Shown here: positions 55,759 through 64,000 of the stretch, piece by piece
Layout of the letters: each line of letters starts with the position of its first letter
Numbering within the stretch: the first letter of the stretch is position 1
From: Pseudomonas salomonii
GTDB taxonomy: Bacteria; Pseudomonadota; Gammaproteobacteria; Pseudomonadales; Pseudomonadaceae
Assembly (NCBI RefSeq): GCF_900107155.1
Contig: NZ_FNOX01000003.1
Coordinates: forward strand, 1-64,000
DNA: 64,000 nucleotides
Direction: 5' to 3'
The notes under the pieces: model-generated
Databases searched by the model: none
Seen by the model: the letters and a program-made list of their open reading frames with translations, nothing else
What the model was told of the DNA's origin: nothing
Position numbers and translations under genes: made by a program

Positions 55759-57663
55759 TTAAACCGACAGTTCAACCAACAGCTTGTTCAGGCGGCGCAC
55801 ATACGCGGCCGGATCCTTAAGGCTGTCACCGGCGGCCAGGGCTGCCTGGTCGAAGAGGATATGGGACAGGTCGCCAAAACGCTCTTCGCTCTGCTCGCCA
55901 TCGAGTTTCTCGATCAGCGGGTGAGCCGGGTTGAATTCGAAGATCGGCTTGGAATCCGGCACCTTCTGACCGCTGGCTTCGAGGATCTGACGCATCTGCA
56001 TGCCCAGATCCTGCTCGCCGATGGCCAGAATCGCCGGAGAATCGGTCAGACGGTGGGAAACCCGCACTTCGCTGACGGCATCGCCCAAGGCAGTCTTGAT
56101 CCGCTCAACCAGGCCTTCTTTAGCCTTGGCGACTTCTTCGGCTTCCTTCTTCTCTTCTTCAGAGTCCAGGTTACCCAGGTCCAGGTCACCACGGGCCACG
56201 TCGACGAAGGTCTTGCCATCGAACTCGCTGAGGTAGCTCATCAGCCACTCGTCGATACGGTCGGTCAACAGCAGCACTTCGATGCCTTTCTTGCGGAAGA
56301 CTTCCAGGTGCGGGCTGTTCTTGACCTGGGCGTAGGTCTCGCCGGTCAGGTAGTAGATCTTGTCCTGACCTTCCTTGGCGCGTGCCAGGTACTCGGCCAG
56401 CGACACAACCTGCTCGCCGTCGTCACCCTGAGTCGAGGCAAAACGCAGCAGGCCGGCAATTTTTTCCTTATTGGCGAAGTCTTCCGCCGGGCCTTCTTTC
56501 ATGACCTGGCCGAAGTTTTTCCAGAAGCCCTTGTATTGCTCAGGTTCGTTCTTCGCCAGTTTTTCCAGCATGTCGAGCACGCGCTTGGTCAGCGCCGACT
56601 TCATGGAGTCGATGATCGGGTCTTTCTGCAGGATTTCCCGCGACACGTTCAGCGACAGGTCGTTGGAGTCGACCACACCCTTGATGAAGCGCAGGTACAG
56701 CGGCAGGAAGGATTCTGCCTGGTCCATCACGAACACGCGCTGCACGTACAGCTTCAGGCCTTTCGGCGCTTCACGCTGGTACAGGTCGAACGGAGCGCGG
56801 GCCGGCACGTAGAGCAGCGAGCTGTATTCCAGCTTGCCTTCGACCTTGTTGTGGCTCCAGCTCAGCGGGTTTTCGTAGTCGTGAGCGATGTGCTTGTAGA
56901 ACTCCTGGTATTCCTCGTCTTTGACTTCGGTACGAGGGCGGGTCCACAACGCGCTGGCACGGTTGACCACTTCCCATTCCTGGGCAGGCTTTTCTTCGCC
57001 CTCGACAGCCGCTTGTTCTTTCGGCAGTTCGATGGGCAAAGCAATGTGGTCGGAGTATTTCTTGATGATATTGCGCAGGCGGTAGCCGTCGGCAAATTCA
57101 TCTTCAGCCGCTTTGAGGTGCAGCACGATACGCGTACCGCGGTCAGCCTTGTCGACAGTGGCGATTTCAAACTCGCCCTCACCTTTGGAGGCCCAGTGCA
57201 CGCCTTCGCTGGCGTCAAGGCCGGCGCGGCGGCTGAATACTTCAACCTTGTCGGCGACGATGAAGGCCGAGTAGAAGCCCACGCCGAACTGGCCGATCAG
57301 GTGCGAATCTTTCTTCTGGTCGCCCGACAGGTTCTTCATGAAGTCTGCGGTGCCGGATTTGGCGATGGTACCCAGATGAGTAATCGCGTCTTCGCGGCTC
57401 ATGCCGATGCCGTTGTCTTCGAGGGTGACGGTCTTGGCGTCCTTGTCGAAGCTCACACGGATTTTCAGTTCGGCGCCACCTTCCAGCAACTCAGGCTTGG
57501 AAAGGGCTTCGAAACGTAATTTGTCGACAGCGTCAGAGGCGTTCGAGATCAATTCGCGAAGGAAGATTTCCTTGTTGGAATACAGCGAATGGATCATGAG
57601 GTGCAGCAGTTGCTTCACCTCGGTCTGGAAGCCCAGGGTTTCCTTTTGAGTTTCCACACTCAT
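55759..57663 (-). CDS. htpG: Molecular chaperone HtpG (Hsp90)
   Basis: A 634-residue Hsp90 family ATPase that refolds client proteins in the cytosol. The N-terminus [20 protein letters not shown], the ATP-lid elements [25 protein letters not shown], and [17 protein letters not shown] are present, and the length is standard. The ATG at 57663 has GGAG ten bases ahead; 22 open codons upstream are not like the family. Confidence 0.96.
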   Translation of the reverse strand: MSVETQKETLGFQTEVKQLLHLMIHSLYSNKEIFLRELISNASDAVDKLRFEALSKPELLEGGAELKIRVSFDKDAKTVTLEDNGIGMSREDAITHLGTIAKSGTADFMKNLSGDQKKDSHLIGQFGVGFYSAFIVADKVEVFSRRAGLDASEGVHWASKGEGEFEIATVDKADRGTRIVLHLKAAEDEFADGYRLRNIIKKYSDHIALPIELPKEQAAVEGEEKPAQEWEVVNRASALWTRPRTEVKDEEYQEFYKHIAHDYENPLSWSHNKVEGKLEYSSLLYVPARAPFDLYQREAPKGLKLYVQRVFVMDQAESFLPLYLRFIKGVVDSNDLSLNVSREILQKDPIIDSMKSALTKRVLDMLEKLAKNEPEQYKGFWKNFGQVMKEGPAEDFANKEKIAGLLRFASTQGDDGEQVVSLAEYLARAKEGQDKIYYLTGETYAQVKNSPHLEVFRKKGIEVLLLTDRIDEWLMSYLSEFDGKTFVDVARGDLDLGNLDSEEEKKEAEEVAKAKEGLVERIKTALGDAVSEVRVSHRLTDSPAILAIGEQDLGMQMRQILEASGQKVPDSKPIFEFNPAHPLIEKLDGEQSEERFGDLSHILFDQAALAAGDSLKDPAAYVRRLNKLLVELSV

Positions 57664-57752
57664 GGTCATCAAACTCCAATTGGATGGCAATGGCCGCGCC
57701 CGAAAGGGTTGGCGGCGGGTTGTCATCAAAGTTGGGGGCTAAGACCAGGATT

Positions 57753-58205
57753 TCAAGGGCGCACCCATTCCTCAATTTTGAAATGTGCGCGGGCGGTGGC
57801 AATCGGCTCCGCTGCGGTGCTTTGCCAGGCAGTGATCGCCACATTCGCCACCCGCCGGCCTTGGCGCCACACCTGGCATTTGGCGTAGGTGTCGCGAAAC
57901 TGCCCGGCGCGCAGGTAATCCAGGGAAAAATCGATGATTTTCGGCAAGCCCGGCGCGCCGGTAAATACCAGCAAATGTAACGCCGCCGACAGCTCCATAA
58001 AACCTGCGATCACGCCACCGTGCAGCGCCGGTAATATCGGGTTACCAATATTGTCCTTGTTGGCCGGCAGGCGGAACAGCAGCTCATCCCCGAGCCTTGA
58101 GCATTCAATGCCGATCAACTTGGCGTAAGGCACCAGGTTGAGCAGCGCCTCATAGTCACCGCGCTGATGGGCCTGTTCGAGGCGGGTCTTGAATCGATGC
58201 GTCAT
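57753..58205 (-). CDS. PaaI-type thioesterase
   Basis: A 150-residue hotdog protein. LPALHGGVIAGFMELSAAL holds the HGG substrate loop with the Glu that follows. It would hydrolyse acyl-CoA or aryl-CoA. Overlaps the next upstream thioesterase by four bases, so the two are coupled and may form a heteromer. Confidence 0.85.
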   Translation of the reverse strand: MTHRFKTRLEQAHQRGDYEALLNLVPYAKLIGIECSRLGDELLFRLPANKDNIGNPILPALHGGVIAGFMELSAALHLLVFTGAPGLPKIIDFSLDYLRAGQFRDTYAKCQVWRQGRRVANVAITAWQSTAAEPIATARAHFKIEEWVRP

Positions 58206-58678
58206 GCCTGGTCTCCCTTGATCGAGTTGCCGAGCCCTTGCGTGCCCTTGAGGCGCTTGCCCATGCGCATGAAGGTGCCCACCACGTGGGCGATGGGCTG
58301 TTGCGGGTCATCCTGGTAAGCGAACCCACGGGTGAAGATCACGTCGGTGGTCACCCGGTAGCACTGTGCAAAGCCATATACCGGCTTATGCGGCTCGGCG
58401 GGATGCATATAGTCGACGCGCAAATCCAGGGTCGGGCACACCTCGAACTCCGGCAGCACGCACAGCGTGGCCATGCCGCAGGCAGTGTCCATCAATGAGG
58501 TCAGCGCGCCGCCGTGAATTACTCCGGTTTGAGGGTCGCCGACGATATGCGGGCCGTAAGGCAGGGCCAGCGTCATGCCCTCCTGGCTGGCGGCATGGAC
58601 AATGATGCCCAGCACCTGGCAATGGCGCAGGGCCGAAACAAAGCGTGTGGCACGCTCTAACAAGGCATTTTCGGTCAT
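58202..58678 (-). CDS. PaaI-type thioesterase
   Basis: A 158-residue hotdog protein with TGVIHGGALTSLMDTACGMA, where Asp replaces Glu as catalytic acid compared with its neighbour. Its paralogue is encoded immediately downstream. Substrates unknown. Confidence 0.87.
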   Translation of the reverse strand: MTENALLERATRFVSALRHCQVLGIIVHAASQEGMTLALPYGPHIVGDPQTGVIHGGALTSLMDTACGMATLCVLPEFEVCPTLDLRVDYMHPAEPHKPVYGFAQCYRVTTDVIFTRGFAYQDDPQQPIAHVVGTFMRMGKRLKGTQGLGNSIKGDQA

Positions 58679-58835
58679 GTGTTCAGACTCTTATTAGTGC
58701 GGGTTTACGCAGTATGGGGTTAGGGCTAAAAGTTCCTTGGCGGTGGTGTTTTATATATCTTTGAAACAAAAGGAACTAATGCTGGCCGTCTAAGCTCGAA
58801 AGGCCAGTAGATATATCCATAAGGAGAAACACCCC

Positions 58836-59093
58836 ATGCGCAAGACTTTAGCTATTTCCATGATGTTGGCCGCTGCCCTCGGTCTCGCTGCCTGCGATAA
58901 GAAATCCGAAGACAAAGCCCAAGATGCTCAATCGCATGCTGAGCAAGCTCAGAAAGACATGGCCAAAGCACAGGATAAAGTGAACGACGCGGCAAAAGAA
59001 AACGCCGATGCTGCCAAAGCTCAGGCTGATGCGAACGCTGAAAAAGCGAAAGAAGACGGCACCGCTACTCCAACAGCACCTGCCAAGCCTTAA
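58836..59093 (+). CDS. Small Ala/Lys-rich lipoprotein
   Basis: An 85-residue protein with a lipoprotein signal (MRKTLAISMMLAAALGLAAC, Cys20) and a mature part dominated by Ala, Lys, Asp and Glu in a heptad-like pattern, ending TAPAKP. This resembles helical envelope lipoproteins related in style to OprI-like murein lipoproteins. AAGGAG precedes the ATG. Function not known. Confidence 0.8.
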   Translation: MRKTLAISMMLAAALGLAACDKKSEDKAQDAQSHAEQAQKDMAKAQDKVNDAAKENADAAKAQADANAEKAKEDGTATPTAPAKP

Positions 59094-59111
59094 TAGCCTG
59101 GTCTTTGCTGC

Positions 59112-59147
59112 AAAAAGAAAGCCCGCTTATAGAGCGGGCTTTTCTTT
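59112..59147 (+). terminator. Intrinsic terminator after the small lipoprotein gene
   Basis: AGCCCGC at 59120-59126 pairs with GCGGGCT at 59134-59140; A-rich and T-rich flanks extend it. Nineteen bases past the stop. Confidence 0.88.
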
Positions 59148-59189
59148 GTCTGCGGTTTAATAAAGCCGGACTAACACCGGTGCTTCCAG

Positions 59190-59930
59190 TTAAGACACGG
59201 CGTCTTTAGCCGGCTCAGCCACTGGCATATCGGTCGGCGTGTAGACCATCACCTGCAGTACGTCGGAATGAAACTCGCGGCGATACAGCACCAGCACCAC
59301 CCCGCTGCTCATCAGCATGAACAACCAGGGGCTGACAAACCAGGCCAGCATGGTCATGCCGAAGTAATACGAACGCAGACCAAAGTTGAACTGGTTGGCC
59401 GCCATCGAAATCACCCGCGCCGCCCGCAGGGCAAATGCTTTGCGTTCCTGCTCCGACACATGCCGCTCACCGATCATCGGCGCCGACCCCACCAGCACGG
59501 CGGCAAAATTGTATTGGCGCATGCACCAACTGAACGTGAAGAACGCATAGACGAACACCAGCGCCAGGCACAGCAGCTTGATTTCCGACATGCCCTGGGA
59601 CGCCTGCTGCACCATGGGAATGTCCGCCAGTAACGATACTGCGCGCTCGGACGCGCCCAGTACAGTGAGAATACCCGCGAGGATAATCAACGTACTGGAC
59701 GCGAAGAACGAGGCGTTGCGCTCCAGGTTGCCGATCACGCTGGCGTCGGCAATCCGGTTATCACGCAGCAGCATGCGGCGCATCCAGTCTTCGCGATACA
59801 GGTGCAGCACGCTGGCCAGGCAGGCGGTGTCACGGGCTTTCCAGCTGGCATAACGGGTGTAACCACCCCAGCACAGGGCGAACCAGAAGGCGGCCAGCAG
59901 ATGGATTTGGTTGGTTTCGATGAACGACAT
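59190..59930 (-). CDS. DUF599 membrane protein
   Basis: A 246-residue protein with about four hydrophobic segments (near residues 10, 75, 115 and 195) and motifs FSWCMRQYNFAAVLVGSAP and NQFNFGLRSYYFG. It matches the DUF599 pattern. No function known; single gene reading leftwards. Confidence 0.85.
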   Translation of the reverse strand: MSFIETNQIHLLAAFWFALCWGGYTRYASWKARDTACLASVLHLYREDWMRRMLLRDNRIADASVIGNLERNASFFASSTLIILAGILTVLGASERAVSLLADIPMVQQASQGMSEIKLLCLALVFVYAFFTFSWCMRQYNFAAVLVGSAPMIGERHVSEQERKAFALRAARVISMAANQFNFGLRSYYFGMTMLAWFVSPWLFMLMSSGVVLVLYRREFHSDVLQVMVYTPTDMPVAEPAKDAVS

Positions 59931-59974
59931 GCGCGGGCCTTATGCTCGGTATATGGATATTAATGCGATCTAAA

Positions 59975-60063
59975 TGTGGGAGCGGGCTTGCTCGCGAATA
60001 CGGTGTGTCAGTCGCCTGATGCATTACTGATCCACCGCATTCGCGCGCAAGCCCGCTCCCACA
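59975..60063. repeat. Inverted REP pair
   Basis: TGTGGGAGCGGGCTTG at 59975-59990 is inverted as CAAGCCCGCTCCCACA ending at 60063; CGCGAAT and ATTCGCG extend the arms. This is the GCGGGCTTGC type of REP and lies between the DUF599 and brnQ genes. Confidence 0.88.
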
Positions 60064-60109
60064 CTGACCGTATTCCACACTTTAGAGGGTGTGGTCTTGC
60101 AGGCATAAA

Positions 60110-60141
60110 AAATGCCCCGTATCGATTGATACGGGGCATTT
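60110..60141 (-). terminator. Intrinsic terminator after brnQ
   Basis: AAATGCCCCGTATC at 60110-60123 pairs with GATACGGGGCATTT at 60128-60141 around GATT; T run on the minus strand. Twenty-two bases beyond the brnQ stop. Confidence 0.9.
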
Positions 60142-60162
60142 CCGTGAAGCGTGCGGCGCAGG

Positions 60163-61476
60163 TCAGGCGATCGCTTCGCTGCGCTTGCCGAGCATGCGGT
60201 CAACCACTACCGCCACGCCCAACGTCATCACCGACGGCACCAGCCACGCCAGGCCTTGCTCACTCAGCGGCAGGTGCGCCAACTGCGCAGGCATCCAATC
60301 GGCAAGGCCAGCGCCCTTGAGCGCATCGATGCAACCAAAGATGAACGACACCAGCATCACCGGGCCAACAATACGGCCCTGCTCCTGCCAGAAGTCTTTG
60401 CAGAAGCTCAGGGCCACCAGCACGATGCACGGCGGGTAGATCGCGGTGAGTACCGGGATCGAGAAGGCAATCAGCTTGGTCAGGCCCAGGTTGGACACGA
60501 ACAGCGAGAACAGCGCCAGAATCACCACCAGCGTCTTGTAAGACAGTGGCAGGACCTTGCTGAAGTACTCGGCGCAGGCGCAGGTCAGGCCCACGGCGGT
60601 GACCAGGCACGCCAGGGAGATCAGCACGGCGAGGAAGCCGCTGCCCAGGGAGCCGAAGGTGTGTTGCACGTAGGCGTGCAGCACGGCTGCACCATTGCTG
60701 GCACCGGCCGCCACGGCATGGCTGCCCGAACCCAGGCGGAACAGGCTGATGTACACCAGCGCCAGGCCCACGCCGGCAATCAGCCCGGCAATGATCGCGT
60801 AACGGGTAATCAACTTGGGCGACTCAACACCACGGGAGCGAATCGCGTTGACGATAACGATGCCGAATACCAGCGCGCCGAGGGTGTCCATGGTCAGGTA
60901 ACCATTGATAAACCCCTGGGAGAACGGTGCAGCCACGTATTCGGGGGTGGCGACACCGACATCACCGGCCGGCAAGGCAAACGCAGCGATGCCCAGCACG
61001 GCCAGGGCGATGATCTTCAACGGTGCAAGGAAACGCCCTACGGTGTCCAGCAGACGCCCCGGGTACAGGGAAATGAAGAACACCAGCAGGAAGTACACCG
61101 AGCTGTAGAGGAACAGTGCCAGCGGGCTTTCGCCGGTCAGCGGCGCCAGGCCCACTTCAAACGAAACGGTTGCGGTACGCGGGGTGGCGAACAGCGGACC
61201 TACCGCCAGGTACGCCGCCGCCGCCAGCAGGCCACCGGCGATCTTGCCGATCGGGCTGCTCAACGCGTCCATGCCGCCGCCGACTTTGGCCAGGGCAATC
61301 ACGGTAACCACCGGCAAACCGACCGCGGTGATCAGAAAGCCCAGCGCTGCCATCCAGACGTGCGGCCCGGACTGCAAACCAACGATAGGCGGGAAGATGA
61401 TGTTGCCGGCGCCCACGAACAGGGCAAACGTCATAAAGCCTAACGCCAGGATGTCCTGGCTTTTCAACACTTTCAT
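60163..61476 (-). CDS. brnQ: Branched-chain amino acid carrier BrnQ
   Basis: A 437-residue inner-membrane symporter with about 12 hydrophobic segments. [20 protein letters not shown] and [16 protein letters not shown] start the family fold. It imports Leu, Ile and Val with Na+ or H+. The ATG at 61476 fits the family length; a GTG five codons upstream is open but neither has a strong ribosome site. Confidence 0.92.
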   Translation of the reverse strand: MKVLKSQDILALGFMTFALFVGAGNIIFPPIVGLQSGPHVWMAALGFLITAVGLPVVTVIALAKVGGGMDALSSPIGKIAGGLLAAAAYLAVGPLFATPRTATVSFEVGLAPLTGESPLALFLYSSVYFLLVFFISLYPGRLLDTVGRFLAPLKIIALAVLGIAAFALPAGDVGVATPEYVAAPFSQGFINGYLTMDTLGALVFGIVIVNAIRSRGVESPKLITRYAIIAGLIAGVGLALVYISLFRLGSGSHAVAAGASNGAAVLHAYVQHTFGSLGSGFLAVLISLACLVTAVGLTCACAEYFSKVLPLSYKTLVVILALFSLFVSNLGLTKLIAFSIPVLTAIYPPCIVLVALSFCKDFWQEQGRIVGPVMLVSFIFGCIDALKGAGLADWMPAQLAHLPLSEQGLAWLVPSVMTLGVAVVVDRMLGKRSEAIA

Positions 61477-61747
61477 TTCAGGAAATACCACACTACTGAA
61501 TCGGAATTTAGAGAGGGATTCCCTGTGGATGAGGGAACTGCTGCCGACCCTGATGGGGGCCGACCGGTCTAGCGCGCGGCTTCCTTTTGGGAGGCGGACG
61601 CATAAAGAGGCGGCTAGAGTACAGAATTAAGCCGGCAAACGCACTGTTGCGGGGCGGACTGTCCGATAAGCGACATTCAAATGTCGCGTTTTCGTACTTA
61701 AATTTGGCAATACCGGCCCATTTTGATCTTCACCAACCTCCAGAATG
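61477..61747. other. Non-coding stretch between brnQ and sucD
   Basis: The full gap to sucD is about 330 bases. It holds the brnQ promoter side and, at the far end, the sucD terminator (61748-61777). No credible gene is seen; short ORFs across it lack coding bias. A GGGATTCCCT palindrome lies at about 61514-61523. Confidence 0.6.
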
Positions 61748-61777
61748 CACAAAGGCCACCCGAAGGTGGCCTTTGTG
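61748..61777 (-). terminator. Hairpin after sucD
   Basis: CACAAAGGCCACC at 61748-61760 pairs with GGTGGCCTTTGTG at 61765-61777 around CGAA. Stem is perfect; the T run on the minus strand is short. Lies 28 bases beyond the sucD stop. Confidence 0.75.
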
Positions 61778-61804
61778 TGGTGAAGCGTCAGCTAAGCGCG
61801 AGGC

Positions 61805-62686
61805 TTACTTGACAGCCCAACCGGTCAGCTCGGACAAAGCCTTGCCGATGTCTGCCAGCGAACGCACGGTTTTAACGCCTGCGTCTTCCAGGGCAGCAAA
61901 CTTCTCGTCTGCAGTGCCCTTGCCGCCGGAGATGATTGCGCCAGCATGGCCCATGCGCTTGCCCGCAGGGGCAGTCACACCAGCGATGTAGGAAACAACC
62001 GGCTTGGTCACATTGGCCTTGATGTAGGCAGCCGCTTCTTCTTCAGCCGAACCGCCGATCTCACCGATCATGACGATCGCTTCGGTCTTCGGGTCTTCCT
62101 GGAACAGCTTCAGGATGTCGATGAAGTTGGAGCCTGGGATCGGGTCACCGCCGATGCCGACGCAAGTCGACTGACCGAAACCGGCGTCAGTCGTCTGCTT
62201 CACAGCTTCGTAGGTCAGGGTGCCGGAACGCGAAACGATACCGACTTTGCCTGGCAAGTGAATGTGACCTGGCATGATGCCGATCTTGCATTCGCCTGGG
62301 GTGATCACGCCTGGGCAGTTAGGGCCGATCAGGACTACACCCAGCTCGTCGCACCGAACTTTAGCTTCCAGCATGTCCAGGGTAGCAATGCCTTCGGTGA
62401 TGCATACGATCAGCTTGATACCGCCCAATGCCGCTTCCAGGATCGAATCCTTGCAGAAAGGCGCGGGAACGTAGATAACGCTGGCGGTGGCGCCAGTGGC
62501 AGCTACAGCCTCTTTCACGGTGTTGAACACTGGCAGGCCCAGGTGCTCGGTGCCGCCTTTGCCCGGAGTTACGCCGCCAACCATCTTGGTGCCGTATTCG
62601 ATGGCTTGCTGGGTGTGGAAACTACCTTGCGAACCGGTAATACCCTGGCAGATAACTTTGGTGTCTTTATTGATCAGGACGCTCAT
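61805..62686 (-). CDS. sucD: Succinyl-CoA ligase, alpha subunit
   Basis: A 293-residue TCA-cycle subunit. The CoA-binding N-terminus ([17 protein letters not shown]) and phosphohistidine region ([17 protein letters not shown]) are present. It interconverts succinyl-CoA and succinate with ADP/ATP together with SucC. Its ATG overlaps the sucC stop by one base (TAATG). Confidence 0.96.
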   Translation of the reverse strand: MSVLINKDTKVICQGITGSQGSFHTQQAIEYGTKMVGGVTPGKGGTEHLGLPVFNTVKEAVAATGATASVIYVPAPFCKDSILEAALGGIKLIVCITEGIATLDMLEAKVRCDELGVVLIGPNCPGVITPGECKIGIMPGHIHLPGKVGIVSRSGTLTYEAVKQTTDAGFGQSTCVGIGGDPIPGSNFIDILKLFQEDPKTEAIVMIGEIGGSAEEEAAAYIKANVTKPVVSYIAGVTAPAGKRMGHAGAIISGGKGTADEKFAALEDAGVKTVRSLADIGKALSELTGWAVK

Positions 62687-63852
62687 TATTTGCCCTCCGC
62701 AGCTTTGACAACTTGTTGAGCAGCGTCGGTCAGGCTGGTAGCCGCGATGATGTTCAAACCGCTTTCTGCCAGTACTTTAGCGCCCAGTTCAGCGTTGTTA
62801 CCTTCAAGGCGAACAACAACCGGGATTTTAACGCCGACTTCTTTCACTGCACCGATGATGCCTTCGGCAATCATGTCGCAACGAACGATGCCGCCGAAGA
62901 TGTTGACCAATACTGCTGCGACGTTGGAGTCGGACAGGATGATCTTGAACGCTTCGGTCACACGTTCTTTGGTAGCACCACCGCCTACGTCGAGGAAGTT
63001 GGCTGGTTTGCCGCCATGCAGGTTGACGATGTCCATGGTACCCATGGCCAGGCCAGCACCGTTGACCATGCAACCGATGTTACCTTCCAGGGCTACGTAG
63101 TTCAGTTCGAACTTGGCAGCGTGCGCTTCGCGCGGATCGTCTTGCGACGGATCGTGGAAAGTCTTCAGCTTAGGCTGACGGTACATGGCGTTGGCGTCGA
63201 TGTTGATCTTGGCGTCGAGGCAGTGCAGATCGCCGTCAGCCTTGATCACCAGCGGGTTCACTTCCAGCAGGGCCAGATCGTGATCCTGGAACAGTTTGGC
63301 CAGACCTACGAAGATCTTGGCGAACTGGGCAACTTGCTTGCCTTCCAGACCCAGCTGGAAAGCCAGCTCGCGACCCTGGAATGGCTGAGCGCCAACCAGT
63401 GGATCGATAGTGGCTTTCAGAATTTTTTCTGGGGTTTCTTCGGCGATCTTCTCAATGTCCACGCCACCTTCGGTGGAGGCCATGAACACGATGCGACGGC
63501 TCGAACGGTCAACGACAGCGCCCAGGTACAGCTCTTTAGCGATATCAGTGCACGATTCAACCAGGATCTTGGTGACTGGCTGGCCATTGGCATCAGTCTG
63601 GTAAGTCACCAGACGCTTGCCCAGCCACTGCTGTGCGAAGGCCTTGGCGTCTTCTTTGCTGCGAACCAGCTTAACGCCGCCCGCTTTACCGCGACCACCA
63701 GCGTGGACCTGGGCTTTGACAACCCATTCGGTACCACCGATTTTGTCGCAAGCTTCTGCTGCTGCTTCCGGGGTGTCTACTGCGTAACCCTTGGATACTG
63801 GCAGGCCGTATTCAGCGAACAGCTGCTTACCCTGATACTCGTGAAGATTCAT
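62686..63852 (-). CDS. sucC: Succinyl-CoA ligase, beta subunit
   Basis: A 388-residue ATP-grasp subunit beginning [20 protein letters not shown], with [18 protein letters not shown] and the C-terminal [19 protein letters not shown]. Start at 63852 matches the family; the open frame upstream does not. In Pseudomonas this follows sucA-sucB-lpd, expected just outside the window. Confidence 0.96.
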   Translation of the reverse strand: MNLHEYQGKQLFAEYGLPVSKGYAVDTPEAAAEACDKIGGTEWVVKAQVHAGGRGKAGGVKLVRSKEDAKAFAQQWLGKRLVTYQTDANGQPVTKILVESCTDIAKELYLGAVVDRSSRRIVFMASTEGGVDIEKIAEETPEKILKATIDPLVGAQPFQGRELAFQLGLEGKQVAQFAKIFVGLAKLFQDHDLALLEVNPLVIKADGDLHCLDAKINIDANAMYRQPKLKTFHDPSQDDPREAHAAKFELNYVALEGNIGCMVNGAGLAMGTMDIVNLHGGKPANFLDVGGGATKERVTEAFKIILSDSNVAAVLVNIFGGIVRCDMIAEGIIGAVKEVGVKIPVVVRLEGNNAELGAKVLAESGLNIIAATSLTDAAQQVVKAAEGK

Positions 63853-64000
63853 GCTTTTTACCGTCTTCGTTAGGTACTGCGCATTCGGCGCTGCGCTCAT
63901 TATGAGTGCCGCGCCACCTGTGACTGCTGCTTGCACAACTTGCTGGGCTTAACACCCGTAAAGCTGTGCAAGGCTGCGTCCAGCGGACATTCCGCGGTGA
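63853..64000. other. Leader of sucC to the window edge
   Basis: About 150 bases without a gene on either strand. The sequence is the spacer ahead of sucC, likely after an lpd gene beyond the edge. No clear promoter or terminator is visible. Confidence 0.5.

Noticed and set aside
54940..57519. 859-codon open frame on the plus strand
   Set aside because: It lies fully opposite htpG, a certain gene, and its translation is rich in Gln, His and Arg without domains. High GC content creates such antisense frames.
58772..58793. ECF-like promoter GGAACT...TCTAA before the small lipoprotein gene
   Set aside because: The spacer between the elements is about 11 bases, too short for a 16-17 base ECF promoter.

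Overview
The window reads as chromosomal DNA of a Pseudomonas of the P. fluorescens type. It is GC-rich and carries REP sequences of the TGTGGGAGCTGGCTTGCC kind. Gene sets such as fadE with a PA2817-like gene, fabA-fabB, gpsA-DUF4389-sixA and sucC-sucD are typical of the genus. Most of it is ordinary core genome; the accessory parts are small and lie at 1-310, about 10.6-16.2 kb, 19.2-22.9 kb and 26.0-27.0 kb.

Layout. 1-310: start of an IS110-type recombinase gene and its upstream non-coding end, abutting what looks like half a REP. 0.3-6.6 kb: ABC exporter, glutathione S-transferase, transglutaminase-like protein, the acyl-CoA dehydrogenase FadE and a small conserved protein. 6.7-8.3 kb: LysR regulator divergent from an AlaX-type tRNA-editing protein. 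8.5-16.2 kb: a Tat-exported PhoD-type phosphatase with a GNAT acetyltransferase, divergent from an exbD-tonB-receptor-exbB operon followed by a secreted phospholipase D-like protein; this may be a phosphate or organophosphate scavenging block. 16.4-19.0 kb: M20 peptidase and two small lipoproteins. 19.2-22.4 kb: a 553-residue fusion of ferredoxin, flavin reductase and M24 peptidase domains, divergent from a MocR regulator. 22.4-24.1 kb: a decayed polyamine-binding-protein fragment and gltS. 24.4-24.9 kb: a duplicated tRNA-Glu/tRNA-Gly pair with a strong promoter. 26.0-27.0 kb: repeats and a broken IS3 element.

27.1-49.5 kb holds hydrolases, a chemoreceptor, a second MocR regulator, an SDR and CurA-like reductase pair, pyrF, a two-component system, a run of acyl-metabolism genes (two alpha/beta hydrolases, hotdog thioesterase, acyl-CoA synthetase), sixA-DUF4389-gpsA, and an operon of TonB-dependent receptor, ABC_sub_bind protein and hybrid kinase. 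49.7-64 kb holds fabA-fabB with a candidate FabR/DesT-like operator, a second chemoreceptor, OsmC and pirin proteins, dienelactone hydrolase, htpG, two thioesterases, a small lipoprotein, DUF599, brnQ and sucD-sucC.

The most unusual items are the Fd-FNR-M24 fusion paired with a MocR regulator, the IS110 leader that contains a REP-like stretch while the element itself abuts half a REP (a possible bridge-RNA arrangement), the phosphatase/TonB block, and the receptor-binding protein-kinase operon. Names are from motif recognition only; no search was run.
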